Assembly: GCA_018993155.1 (NCBI GenBank)
Contig: JAGKSX010000023.1
Span: 1 to 52,152 of the forward strand
Direction: 5' to 3'
Length of the DNA: 52,152 nt
Source of the DNA: Hydrogenophaga sp.
Lineage (GTDB): Bacteria; Pseudomonadota; Gammaproteobacteria; Burkholderiales; Burkholderiaceae_C
Of the stretch, positions 1-9,090 are shown in pieces. The notes beneath the pieces are model-generated. The model had not been told where the DNA came from. It did no database searches and saw nothing but the letters and a program-made list of their open reading frames with translations. The stretch's first letter is position 1. Every line of letters starts with the position of its first letter. The translations under genes were made by a program, and so were the position numbers.

Positions 1-857
1 CCCCCCCCCCGCCCCCGCCATTCCCGAGGGGAGCAACCCAGGCGCTGGCTGAACAGGCGCGAGAGCGCAGGCGCGCTGGCATAGCCCAGTGCGTCGGCAA
101 TCTCCTTGACCTGGCGCCCCTGCCGCAGCTGTGTCTGCGCCAGGCTCAATCGCCAGTCCGCTAGGTAGTTGGCGGGCGTCTGCCCGACGGCGGTCTTGAA
201 CGCCGCAGCGAACGCGCTGCGCGACATGCCTGCTTCCTGCGCCATGGTGGCCAGGCTCCAGGGCGCGCCGGGTTGCTCGTGCAGCCCCACCAGCGCGCGC
301 GCCAGCCGAGGGTCCGCCAGCCCGTTCAGCAGCCCGGGCGGGATGCCGGCTTCGGCCGGATGGTCGATCAGCCAGCGCAGCAGCTGAATCAGCACCACCT
401 CGAACAGGCGATCCGCCAGCAACCGCTGGCCGCAGCGCAGCCGCTCGGTCTCGGCGAACAGCAGGGCGAGTGCCGGCTCCAGCCCTTCCACCCGCGCCAG
501 GGGCAGCAGGATCAAAGGGGGCAGGGCGCGCACCAGCGGGTTGCGCTCGCCGCCGTCGAACGCCAGTTCGGCGCAGACGAAATCTGAACCGTCCTGTGGC
601 GGGTTGCGGAACTCGTGCGCCAGCGCCCGTGGGTAGAACAGCAGGCTCGGTTCCGTGATGGTCAGCCGGCGTGGCAGTGCGGTCTTGGCGCCGTGCCGCA
701 ATTCCAGTTCGCCGCGCCGCATCACATGCAGGAAGCCGCGCCCTGGCTCCGCAGGGAAGCGGCTGACGCCGCACAGCGGCCCGTTGCGGAACAGGTGCGC
801 CCGCACCTTGAAGCGGTCCAGCAGGCTGGACAGGCGGTCGATCGGCAGGTTGCTCAT
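1..857 (-). CDS. AraC family transcriptional regulator (3' end cut by window edge)
   Basis: An open frame starts at an ATG at 857 (MSNLPIDRLSSLLDRFKVRA) and runs off the left edge. The N-terminal two thirds resemble the cupin-type ligand domain of AraC regulators (cupin_6 type, for example an FLHVMRRGELEL strand). The last ~100 residues form a double helix-turn-helix, with MAQEAGMSRSAFAAAFKTAVG as the first and VKEIADALGYASAPALSRLF as the second; GCSPREW is the usual AraC C-terminal motif. Only a few C-terminal residues should be missing, and the last codons fall in a C-rich edge that may be unreliable. The gene is divergent from the gene at 980 across a 122-bp gap, so it probably controls that unit; the effector is unknown. 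Confidence 0.88.
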   Translation of the reverse strand, partial: MSNLPIDRLSSLLDRFKVRAHLFRNGPLCGVSRFPAEPGRGFLHVMRRGELELRHGAKTALPRRLTITEPSLLFYPRALAHEFRNPPQDGSDFVCAELAFDGGERNPLVRALPPLILLPLARVEGLEPALALLFAETERLRCGQRLLADRLFEVVLIQLLRWLIDHPAEAGIPPGLLNGLADPRLARALVGLHEQPGAPWSLATMAQEAGMSRSAFAAAFKTAVGQTPANYLADWRLSLAQTQLRQGRQVKEIADALGYASAPALSRLFSQRLGCSPREWRGRGG

Positions 858-979
858 GTGTTGGACGATTAGGTATGTCGCATGGACGATTCGTTCCCAA
901 TGGTACTTCCTGCCGGGGCACACTGGCGCACAGCAGCTGCTTCATTCCTCCCACCCGAATCCACTGAAAGGACCACACC

Positions 980-1522
980 ATGTCACGCGTTCCATTGATC
1001 GATCCTGCCCAAGCCACTGGCGAGCGCAAGCAAGTGCTTGACCAGATTCATGGCGCCTTCGGGGCGACGCCGGCGATGTTCCGGGCGGTCGCCAACTCCA
1101 GTGCCGCCCTCAAAAGCATGTGGGGCAGTTTTGGCGCCTTGGGTGGTGGCGTGATCTCGCCGAAGCTGGGCGAGCAGCTCGCCGTCGCCATCGCTGACCG
1201 CAACCAGTGCGAGTACTGCCTGGCCGCCCACAACGCACTGGGCCGCAAGGCCGGTGCAACGGCCGCCGAGATGGCCGCCGCGCAGCAGGGCAAATCCGAC
1301 GACCCGAAAACTTCCGCCGCGCTGCGCTTTGCCTTGAAGGTCGTCAACGACCGTGCCCAGCTCAGCGACGCCGACGTTCAGGCGCTGCGCGGGGCCGGTT
1401 TCAACGACGAGCAGATCGTTGAGATACTCGCCCACGTGGCACTGAACCTTTTCACCAATTACGTGAACGTGGCTTTCGCGGTGCCGGTCGATTTCCCTGC
1501 CGTGAAGCTGAGGCCGCGATGA
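980..1522 (+). CDS. Carboxymuconolactone decarboxylase (AhpD-like) family protein
   Basis: This 180-residue protein has the AhpD/CMD fold signature CEYCLAAH at about residues 77-84. Its CxxC pair plus His is the peroxidase/disulfide active site in AhpD-like members. That suggests a cytoplasmic redox protein rather than a true decarboxylase, because the aromatic-degradation enzymes usually lack the CxxC pair. The ATG is preceded by a good ribosome site (GAAAGGA). The stop overlaps the next ATG (ATGA), so it is co-translated with the MOSC gene. The divergent AraC gene at 857 is the likely regulator, and the 122-bp gap between them holds the shared promoter region, though I see no clear operator there. 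Confidence 0.87.
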   Translation: MSRVPLIDPAQATGERKQVLDQIHGAFGATPAMFRAVANSSAALKSMWGSFGALGGGVISPKLGEQLAVAIADRNQCEYCLAAHNALGRKAGATAAEMAAAQQGKSDDPKTSAALRFALKVVNDRAQLSDADVQALRGAGFNDEQIVEILAHVALNLFTNYVNVAFAVPVDFPAVKLRPR

Positions 1523-2235
1523 GCGAGGCGCCGGTGGTCATCGGTCGGCTGCGGGCTGTGCTGACCGGCAAGGCCCGGGCCTACACCCGGGCCGGGAGCG
1601 TCAGCGCGATCGACAAGCAGCCTCAGGCTGGCGCGCTCATGGTGGGTGCGCTCGGTCTGGACGGCGACGAGCAGGGCGACCCGCGCGTGCACGGCGGGCC
1701 CGACAAGGCTGTGCATTGCTACACCTGGGCGCACTACGGCGCCTGGCGGCGCGAGCTGCCGGGCGAGACGGCTGCCGCCTTGTTGCGCCAACCCGGTGCC
1801 TTCGGTGAAAACTTCAGCCTGGAACCCGGCCTGGACGAAACGAACGTCTGCATCGCCGACCAATGGGCGGTCGGTGGTGCGCTGTTCGAGGTGAGCCAGG
1901 GCCGTCAGCCTTGCTGGAAGCTCAACGACCGCTTTGGCGTGCCCGACATGGCGCGGCGCGTGCAGCAGGGCGGCCACGCTGGCTGGTACCTGCGCGTCTT
2001 GCGGCCGGGGCTTGTTCAAACGGGCGATGCCGTCCGCCTCGTGGCGCGACCGCACCCGGACTGGACACTGGAGAGGCTGTTGCATGCCATCGCCGAGCGC
2101 GATGGCGATCCGCACACGCTGCAGCAGATCCTCGCCTTGCCGCTGCCGCCTTCCTGGGCCAGGCTGTTCCGCCGCCGGCTCGAGACGGGGCAGATCGAAT
2201 CCTGGGCGCTGCGCCTGGATGGGGAGGGCGGCTGA
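1519..2235 (+). CDS. MOSC domain-containing protein (YiiM-like)
   Basis: This 238-residue protein matches the YiiM type of MOSC domain. It has a GDEQGDPRVHGGPDKAVH segment near residues 50-70, FGENFSLEPGLDE near residue 95, and the GRQPCWKL motif (about residues 130-137) whose Cys is the conserved putative sulfur carrier. YiiM relatives reduce N-hydroxylated bases using the molybdenum cofactor; substrate and cofactor use here are inferred from family only. The ATG overlaps the previous stop by 4 nt, which indicates an operon with the AhpD-like gene. Confidence 0.87.
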   Translation: MSEAPVVIGRLRAVLTGKARAYTRAGSVSAIDKQPQAGALMVGALGLDGDEQGDPRVHGGPDKAVHCYTWAHYGAWRRELPGETAAALLRQPGAFGENFSLEPGLDETNVCIADQWAVGGALFEVSQGRQPCWKLNDRFGVPDMARRVQQGGHAGWYLRVLRPGLVQTGDAVRLVARPHPDWTLERLLHAIAERDGDPHTLQQILALPLPPSWARLFRRRLETGQIESWALRLDGEGG

Positions 2236-2250
2236 AGTTCGAGTCGAGTT

Positions 2251-2526
2251 CTAGCGGACGCGCTGTGTGCGCATGCGCTTCTCGACGTCCTTCATAAGGT
2301 CCGAAGGGGTGACGTCAAGTGCGTCGCAAAGCTTGAACATGAGGCGCACGCTCGGACTGTTCTTTCCGAGCTCGATCAGCGAGATGAAGGTCCGAGCCAC
2401 GTCAGCACGAAGTGCGAGCTCGGTCTGGCTCCACTTGCGACGCGTCCGCAGGCTGCGCAACGCCTGCCCGAATGCTTGATCTGGTTCCACGGTGCTTGCT
2501 CTCTGAGATGAGCAAGGGTGGGTCAA
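2251..2526 (-). CDS. XRE family helix-turn-helix regulator (small)
   Basis: A single-domain HTH protein of at most 91 residues. The Cro/C1-type domain spans about residues 20-80: WSQTELALRADVARTFISLIELGKNSPSV is the HTH, followed by LFKLCDALDVTPSDLM. There is no ATG start. A TTG at 2526 has AAGGAG 3 nt upstream, and a GTG at 2490 is the alternative, so the exact start is uncertain. An 18-bp perfect palindrome lies 15 bp upstream of the TTG, between this gene and the divergent gene at 2637, and is a strong candidate operator for autoregulation. The neighbouring MOSC gene is convergent with it. Confidence 0.8.
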   Translation of the reverse strand: MTHPCSSQRASTVEPDQAFGQALRSLRTRRKWSQTELALRADVARTFISLIELGKNSPSVRLMFKLCDALDVTPSDLMKDVEKRMRTQRVR

Positions 2527-2540
2527 TGGCTCCTTGATTG

Positions 2541-2558
2541 TGACCTATATATAGGTCA
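2541..2558. promoter_or_regulatory. Perfect 18-bp palindrome, putative XRE operator
   Basis: TGACCTATATATAGGTCA is identical to its reverse complement. It lies in the divergent gap between the XRE regulator and the small gene at 2637, and its TATATA centre could serve as a -10 element in either direction. Autoregulation is inferred from position and symmetry. Confidence 0.6.
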
Positions 2559-2636
2559 GAATGGTGGTCGCATTGCTGGCCGAGTGATATCCCCGGCATG
2601 TCATCGATTCACAACTGAACAATGGAAATCTCAAGC

Positions 2637-2903
2637 ATGGCAATCAAACTCTTCTTCCGTAACGCGCTCGCCCGCGTCCACCGCAAGAACTTCGCGACCC
2701 AGGTGTGGTCCCTGTCCTCTCAGGCGCTCGATAAAACCTGTCAGCTCGCCGCCATCTTGGAGCGCTACGACGGGCGCGACGGAGTACCCATGCCCGAAGT
2801 CGACCGCAAGGCGATTTACGACGAGTTGAATTTTCAGTTTGGCGTGCTGCTGGACACGATCTGCGAGCTGCAAACCATCGCCGCTCAACAGTCAAAGGCT
2901 TGA
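2637..2903 (+). CDS. Small hypothetical protein (88 aa)
   Basis: I do not recognise this gene. It would encode a soluble, mostly helical protein of 88 residues (MAIKLFFRNALARVHRKNF...) with a basic N-terminus and an acidic middle. The ATG at 2637 has GGAA about 9 nt upstream; an in-frame ATG at 2622 would add five residues but has no clear ribosome site. It is divergent from the XRE regulator with the palindrome between them and ends in a strong terminator, so it looks like a real single-gene unit controlled by that regulator. It shows no membrane segment, signal peptide or toxin motif. Function unknown. Confidence 0.6.
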   Translation: MAIKLFFRNALARVHRKNFATQVWSLSSQALDKTCQLAAILERYDGRDGVPMPEVDRKAIYDELNFQFGVLLDTICELQTIAAQQSKA

Positions 2904-2924
2904 AGCGCGGAGCGTCAGAAACAC

Positions 2925-2954
2925 AAACGCCACCCAGCGGGGTGGCGTTTTTTT
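2925..2954 (+). terminator. Rho-independent terminator
   Basis: AAACGCCACCC pairs with GGGTGGCGTTT around an AGCG loop and runs into a T tract. It ends the small gene at 2637-2903. T-rich sequence on the other strand suggests it also ends the convergent lipase gene. Confidence 0.88.
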
Positions 2955-2972
2955 GTTTGAGCGTGCGGCGTT

Positions 2973-4115
2973 TTAACGGCAGTCGTTGGCCGGTGTCTGG
3001 TTCGACAGCACGGACGAAATGAAGCGCAGCGAATCCGCGCTCGACGCCATGATCACCGAGCCGTGATCCTGGCCCGCGTACTCCCTGTACTGGATGCGCG
3101 CGCCCTTGGCACACAGAGCGCCCATCATCTGCCGCGTGGTGGGCGGGGTGACCGTGGTCTGGTCCTTCTCGGCCTGTGCGATGAACAGGGGCACTTGCAT
3201 TTGGAGCTGGGTGGGGTCCTGCGTGGCAAAGAACTTCACCATCTTGTCGAACTCCGGCCCCTTCTTCAGGTATTGGCCTGGCGCCAACACGGGCATGCCA
3301 AACAGGCCGCCGATGCAGGTGGTCTTCGCCGCTTCGATCTGAGGCTTCATGGCCGGGTGCGTGAGCTTGTCCAGATCGAGGCTCGGGTCCGCCACTTTCG
3401 CCGCCAAAGCCGTGATGGCGACGAAGGGCTGAGCGCTGGCCGAGACGGGTTGGCCGTCGGCCACGTCGTTCAGGAACTTCAGCACGCCGGGCCCGGTGGG
3501 TGCCAGCGCCACGGCGGCCTTCAGCGGGTAGGCCGGCGTGCGCTCCTTCATTGAGGCCACCCAGATGGATGCACCCCCGCCCTGGCTGTGCCCGGCGGCG
3601 ATCCATTCCTTGCTGAGCTGGATGGGCAGGTCGTGGGCGGCGGTGACGAGGTCGGCCATGGCGTAGGCGTTGCTGCGGCCTTCGAGGTCAGGCCGGCCTG
3701 CGAAGGCGCCCCAGCCCTCGTAGTCCGTGCGCAGCACGGCGTAGCCCTGCTTCAACAGCAGGTTCTGGTACTCCAGCCGGGACGGCGCTGCCGCCAGAGA
3801 GGGGGCGCATTGTGGCGCCACGCCGGTGGTGCCGGTGCCCCAGCTCACGACCGGGTAGCCGCCAGCCGGCGGTGGCGTTTTCGGCAGATCGATCAGGCCT
3901 TGGACCACGGTGTTCTGCCCCGAGTGCGAGGTGGTGATGTAGGACACCATCCAGCGTTGCGAGGATTCCGTGAGCAGGGAACGGGTCTGGGGCTGGACGT
4001 TGACCACCTGGCCGGGGCTGGGCATGGCGTTGCGAGCACCGGGCATGCTGCTGCACGCGGCGAGGATGGACAAGCTGCCGACAAGAAGCGGGAGGCGGAG
4101 AAGCTGGGAACGCAT
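2973..4115 (-). CDS. Secretory-lipase-like alpha/beta hydrolase, lipoprotein
   Basis: This protein of 380 residues starts with a lipoprotein signal (MRSQLLRLPLLVGSLSILAAC; lipobox LAAC, acylated Cys about residue 21), so it is probably anchored in the envelope. The nucleophile elbow GHSQGG sits near residue 175 and a downstream GQDHGS likely supplies the catalytic His, as in secreted lipases of the LIP type. The start at 4115 has AAGGAG 9 nt upstream; a longer upstream frame lacks support and would bury the signal peptide. Esterase or lipase activity is inferred; the substrate is unknown. An AT-rich palindrome lies about 30 bp upstream. Confidence 0.82.
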   Translation of the reverse strand: MRSQLLRLPLLVGSLSILAACSSMPGARNAMPSPGQVVNVQPQTRSLLTESSQRWMVSYITTSHSGQNTVVQGLIDLPKTPPPAGGYPVVSWGTGTTGVAPQCAPSLAAAPSRLEYQNLLLKQGYAVLRTDYEGWGAFAGRPDLEGRSNAYAMADLVTAAHDLPIQLSKEWIAAGHSQGGGASIWVASMKERTPAYPLKAAVALAPTGPGVLKFLNDVADGQPVSASAQPFVAITALAAKVADPSLDLDKLTHPAMKPQIEAAKTTCIGGLFGMPVLAPGQYLKKGPEFDKMVKFFATQDPTQLQMQVPLFIAQAEKDQTTVTPPTTRQMMGALCAKGARIQYREYAGQDHGSVIMASSADSLRFISSVLSNQTPANDCR

Positions 4116-4146
4116 GGATGGGTGCTCCTTCGGGAATGAAACAAAT

Positions 4147-4162
4147 GTTTTATATATAAAAC
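4147..4162. promoter_or_regulatory. AT-rich 16-bp palindrome upstream of the lipase gene
   Basis: GTTTTATATATAAAAC is a perfect palindrome 32 bp upstream of the lipase ATG. It may be part of the promoter (TATATA) or an operator; which one cannot be told from sequence. Confidence 0.4.
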
Positions 4163-4218
4163 TGCGATTCACATAAGAATCAATCTGATGGTACTGATGG
4201 TCAGCCGATGACTCCATG

Positions 4219-4242
4219 GGAATTTCCCGGTGCCGAAATTCC
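4219..4242. repeat. Inverted repeat, 8-bp arms
   Basis: GGAATTTC and GAAATTCC flank an 8-bp spacer in the 387-bp gap between the lipase gene and thrS. No gene or T tract is attached. The rest of this gap holds the thrS leader and terminator, and I see nothing else in it. Confidence 0.35.
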
Positions 4243-4369
4243 AAGGAAGAAACGACGCGTTGGCGCGTGCCACGGCGCTGATGCGGGCAGGGCGGAGGCA
4301 TGTCCGGGTTTTGTGGGAAAATGCCTGTTCTTCTTCTGAATCAGCAAGAGCGAGAAAGGCAATCTGGTT

Positions 4370-4411
4370 ATGACACCGCGAACTATGGAGACCACCTCCA
4401 CGGCCCTTTGA
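4370..4411 (+). CDS. Putative threonine-rich leader peptide of thrS
   Basis: A 13-codon frame, [13 protein letters not shown]-stop, has five Thr codons (ACA, ACT, ACC, ACC, ACG). GAAAGG lies about 11 nt upstream of its ATG. It sits 49 nt before an intrinsic terminator that itself ends just upstream of thrS. This is the arrangement of ribosome-mediated attenuation: slow translation at Thr codons when charged tRNA-Thr is scarce would favour read-through into thrS. Seen: frame, codons, terminator. Inferred: regulation. The competing antiterminator is not obvious; only a short CGCGC upstream could pair with the GCGCG of the terminator arm. Confidence 0.55.
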   Translation: MTPRTMETTSTAL

Positions 4412-4460
4412 GGCCTGCAGTTCGCGCCTGCCTGATCGATTTCCTTTTCTCCCCCACACC

Positions 4461-4485
4461 AGCGCGGCCCCTGCCGCGCTTTTTT
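4461..4485 (+). terminator. Intrinsic terminator in the thrS leader (putative attenuator)
   Basis: AGCGCGGC pairs perfectly with GCCGCGCT around a CCCT loop, followed by TTTTT. It ends 17 nt before the thrS ATG, with no gene other than the Thr-rich leader upstream on this strand, so it makes most sense as an attenuator. Confidence 0.8.
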
Positions 4486-4502
4486 GTTTTCTGGACCTCC
4501 CC

Positions 4503-6410
<1,908 letters not shown>

Positions 6411-6518
6411 TTTCAAACATCTGGCTGGATGCCCCTGCTGCCATGGCGCACTTCGTGTGCGTGAGGCGGCCGGGTGGCCGCCAATTTGCCTGAACCGGCC
6501 CACACAAAGGAACTCACC

Positions 6519-7133
6519 ATAGCTACCAACTTTCGCGACCGCCGCCAACGTGAAGAGCGCGCACACAGACTGAACCGGGAAATCATGGCCCCCGAGGTTC
6601 GCCTCAACGGCCCCGAGAACGAGCCCTTGGGCATCGTCAGTTTGCAGGAAGCGCTGCGCATGGCCGGTGAGCTGGATGTGGACCTGGTCGAAATCGCGGC
6701 CACTGCCGTCCCTCCGGTGTGTCGCCTGATGGACTACGGCAAGTTCAAGTACCAGGAGCAGAAGAAGGCGGCGGAAGCCAAGGCCAAGCAGACGGTCATC
6801 GAGATCAAGGAAATCAAGTTCCGGCCCGGTACCGACGACGGCGACTACAACATCAAGATGCGCAACATCCGGCGCTTTCTGGACGATGGTGACAAGTGCA
6901 AGATCACGCTGCGGTTCCGCGGCCGTGAGATCACCCACCAGGATCTGGGGCTGGCCCTGCTGAACCGCATTCGCGATGAGTTGGCCGATTCGATCGTGGT
7001 GGAGCAGTTTCCCAAGCTCGAAGGGCGCCAGATGATCATGATGATCGCGCCCGGCCGCAAGAAGGCCGGTGGTGCGGCCAAGCCCGCCGAGGCCGCTGCA
7101 GCGGCGCCTGCGGCAAGCCAGTCGGCCGCCTGA
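6519..7133 (+). CDS. infC: Translation initiation factor IF-3 (AUA start)
   Basis: IF-3 of 204 residues: the N-domain begins [18 protein letters not shown], includes [13 protein letters not shown] in the linker, and is followed by the C-domain with [18 protein letters not shown] and an Ala-rich tail. No ATG precedes the conserved N-terminus. AAAGGA lies 7 nt upstream of an ATA codon at 6519, immediately before the conserved ATNFRDR. IF-3 genes are known for rare starts (AUU in Escherichia coli) that IF-3 itself discriminates against, giving autoregulation, and the ATA here would work the same way. A GTG at 6474 in frame has no such ribosome site. Confidence 0.95.
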   Translation: MATNFRDRRQREERAHRLNREIMAPEVRLNGPENEPLGIVSLQEALRMAGELDVDLVEIAATAVPPVCRLMDYGKFKYQEQKKAAEAKAKQTVIEIKEIKFRPGTDDGDYNIKMRNIRRFLDDGDKCKITLRFRGREITHQDLGLALLNRIRDELADSIVVEQFPKLEGRQMIMMIAPGRKKAGGAAKPAEAAAAAPAASQSAA

Positions 7134-7318
7134 GGGCGGTTGGCGGCCAAGAACAGCATTGGACGGGCAGGGTAGTCTCCTGCCGGTCCGAGGCGCTGGC
7201 TGAAAAGCCGGACGCCGAATCGGGGAGCCGAAAGGCTGCCCATAAAAGTGGCTCGGGGCCAACAAGTCCGCGGAAGGTTCGCGGCGCCTCACGAGCACAA
7301 ATGAAAAGGAGCATGAAG

Positions 7319-7522
7319 ATGCCCAAAATGAAGACCAAGAGCAGCGCGAAAAAGCGTTTTCGCGTTCGTCCCGGTGGCACCGTCAAGCGCGGTCAAGCCT
7401 TCAAGCGTCACATCCTGACCAAGAAGACCACCAAGAACAAGCGCCACCTGCGTGGAGCAGTCACCGTGCATGAGACCAACATGGGTCACATGGCACAGAT
7501 GCTGCCCGGCACGGGCATTTGA
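7319..7522 (+). CDS. rpmI: 50S ribosomal protein L35
   Basis: 67 residues, starting [20 protein letters not shown], with [20 protein letters not shown] near the end; a complete bL35. The start at 7319 has AAAAGGAG 8 nt upstream; two in-frame ATGs at 7301 and 7313 lie too close to that site. The 185-bp gap after infC contains several GC-rich stems and may hold an L20-responsive leader, but I cannot demonstrate one. Confidence 0.97.
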   Translation: MPKMKTKSSAKKRFRVRPGGTVKRGQAFKRHILTKKTTKNKRHLRGAVTVHETNMGHMAQMLPGTGI

Positions 7523-7547
7523 TCAACGACGAACAAGGAGAACACAC

Positions 7548-7907
7548 ATGCCTCGCGTCAAACGTGGTGTAACGGCTCGCGCCCGACACAAAAAGGTTCT
7601 GGCTCTGGCCAAAGGTTTCCGCGGCCGCCGCGGCAACGTCTTCCGCATCGCCAAACAGGCGGTGATGAAGGCTGGGCAATATGCCTACCGCGATCGCCGC
7701 ACGAAAAAGCGCGTCTTCCGTCAACTGTGGATCGCCCGTATCAACGCTGGCGCCCGTGCTTGCGGCCTGACGTACAGCCAATTCGCCAACGGCCTGAAGA
7801 AGGCCCAGATCGAAATCGACCGCAAGGTGCTGGCCGATCTGGCGGTGAACGATCCGGCTGCCTTTGGCAGCATCGTGGAGCAAGTCAAAGCCAAGCTGGC
7901 CGCTTGA
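7548..7907 (+). CDS. rplT: 50S ribosomal protein L20
   Basis: 119 residues, [20 protein letters not shown] onward, with [20 protein letters not shown] and [20 protein letters not shown]; a complete bL20. AAGGAG lies 7 nt upstream of the ATG. It is 25 nt downstream of rpmI, in the conserved operon. L20 commonly represses its own operon by binding the mRNA leader (family knowledge; not shown here). Confidence 0.98.
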   Translation: MPRVKRGVTARARHKKVLALAKGFRGRRGNVFRIAKQAVMKAGQYAYRDRRTKKRVFRQLWIARINAGARACGLTYSQFANGLKKAQIEIDRKVLADLAVNDPAAFGSIVEQVKAKLAA

Positions 7908-7954
7908 TTCACGGCAGGAGCACGCCGCCTCACGGCGGCGCGCCCCGTCGCTCA

Positions 7955-8004
7955 AAGGGGTTGAGGCTTGAGGGATTCCCTCGCTGGCTTCAACCCCTTT
8001 TTTA
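7955..8004 (+). terminator. Terminator between rplT and pheS
   Basis: AAAGGGGTTGA (7955-7965) pairs with TCAACCCCTTT (7990-8000) around an inner GAGGG/CCTC hairpin, followed by a T tract. It ends 24 nt before pheS, so it either ends the ribosomal-protein transcript or attenuates pheST. Confidence 0.75.
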
Positions 8005-8028
8005 TTTCCCAACGATTCAAGCACACAC

Positions 8029-9081
8029 ATGAACGAGTTGGACGCATTGGTCGAGAGCGCCCGTGCCGGGTTTGTTCAAGCCGCCACGCCGGCCGATCTG
8101 GAAAACGCCAAGGCGCAGTACCTGGGCAAGTCGGGCCGCATCACCGAGCTGATGAAGGGCCTGGGCGCCCTCTCCGTGGAAGAGAAGAAGACCCGTGGCG
8201 CGGCCATCAACCAGGCCAAGCAGGCGATCGAAGGCGCGCTGACCGAGCGGCGCCAGGCTTTGGCCGATGCCGAGTTGCAGGCGCAACTCAAGGCCGAGGC
8301 GCTGGACGTGACCTTGCCCGGTCGCCAGCGCGGCCAGGGCGGCCTGCACCCGGTGAGCCTGACGCTGGAGCGCATCGAAGCGATCTTCGGCTCCATGGGC
8401 TTCGAGGTGGCCGATGGCCCCGAGATCGAATCCGACTGGTTCAACTTCACCGCCCTGAACACGCCGGAAGACCATCCCGCGCGCTCGATGCACGACACGT
8501 TCTACGTGGAGGGGGGCAGCGAGAAGGCGCCCAACCTCCTGCGCACGCACACCAGCCCGATGCAGATCCGCCACGCGGTGCAGCACGTCAAGCGCCACCG
8601 CGCCGACCTGGATGCCGGGCGCCCGATGCCCGAGATCCGCGTGATCGCGCCCGGTCGCACCTACCGGGTGGACAGCGACGCGACGCACTCGCCGATGTTC
8701 CACCAGTGCGAAGGCCTGTGGGTGGGCGAGAACGTCAGCTTCAAGGACCTGAAGTACGTCTTCACGGATTTCTGCCGCACCTTCTTCGAGTCCGATGATC
8801 TGGTGCTGCGCTTCCGCCCCAGCTTCTTTCCCTTCACCGAGCCCAGCGCGGAGATCGACATCCAGTTCCAGCACGGCCCCCTGGCGGGGCGCTGGCTGGA
8901 GGTGGCGGGCTCTGGCCAGGTGCACCCGAACGTGGTGCGCAACATGGGCCTGGATCCTGAGCGCTACATCGGTTTCGCTTTCGGCATGGGGCCGGACCGC
9001 CTGACCATGCTGCGCTACGGGGTCAACGACCTGCGTCTGTTCTTCGACGGTGACGTCCGTTTTCTCGCCCAGTTCCGCTGA
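8029..9081 (+). CDS. pheS: Phenylalanyl-tRNA synthetase alpha subunit
   Basis: 350 residues. The N-terminal coiled-coil arm (about residues 1-90) is followed by a class II catalytic core with [38 protein letters not shown] (motif 2 region) and [17 protein letters not shown] (motif 3). It forms the alpha2beta2 PheRS with PheT, encoded 9 nt downstream. An intrinsic terminator directly upstream could modulate expression; I found no Phe-rich leader peptide. Confidence 0.98.
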   Translation: MNELDALVESARAGFVQAATPADLENAKAQYLGKSGRITELMKGLGALSVEEKKTRGAAINQAKQAIEGALTERRQALADAELQAQLKAEALDVTLPGRQRGQGGLHPVSLTLERIEAIFGSMGFEVADGPEIESDWFNFTALNTPEDHPARSMHDTFYVEGGSEKAPNLLRTHTSPMQIRHAVQHVKRHRADLDAGRPMPEIRVIAPGRTYRVDSDATHSPMFHQCEGLWVGENVSFKDLKYVFTDFCRTFFESDDLVLRFRPSFFPFTEPSAEIDIQFQHGPLAGRWLEVAGSGQVHPNVVRNMGLDPERYIGFAFGMGPDRLTMLRYGVNDLRLFFDGDVRFLAQFR

Positions 9082-9090
9082 GACCACGAC

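Noticed and set aside
1-20. C-rich run at the left edge as a special sequence element
   Set aside because: It lies at the very end of the window, in the last codons of the AraC gene, and is most likely an edge or assembly artefact.
7908-8028. Phe-rich leader peptide for pheST attenuation
   Set aside because: A frame from a TTG at 7968 has several Phe codons, but it runs through the terminator itself, has no ribosome site and does not end before pheS. The hairpin alone is kept as a terminator.
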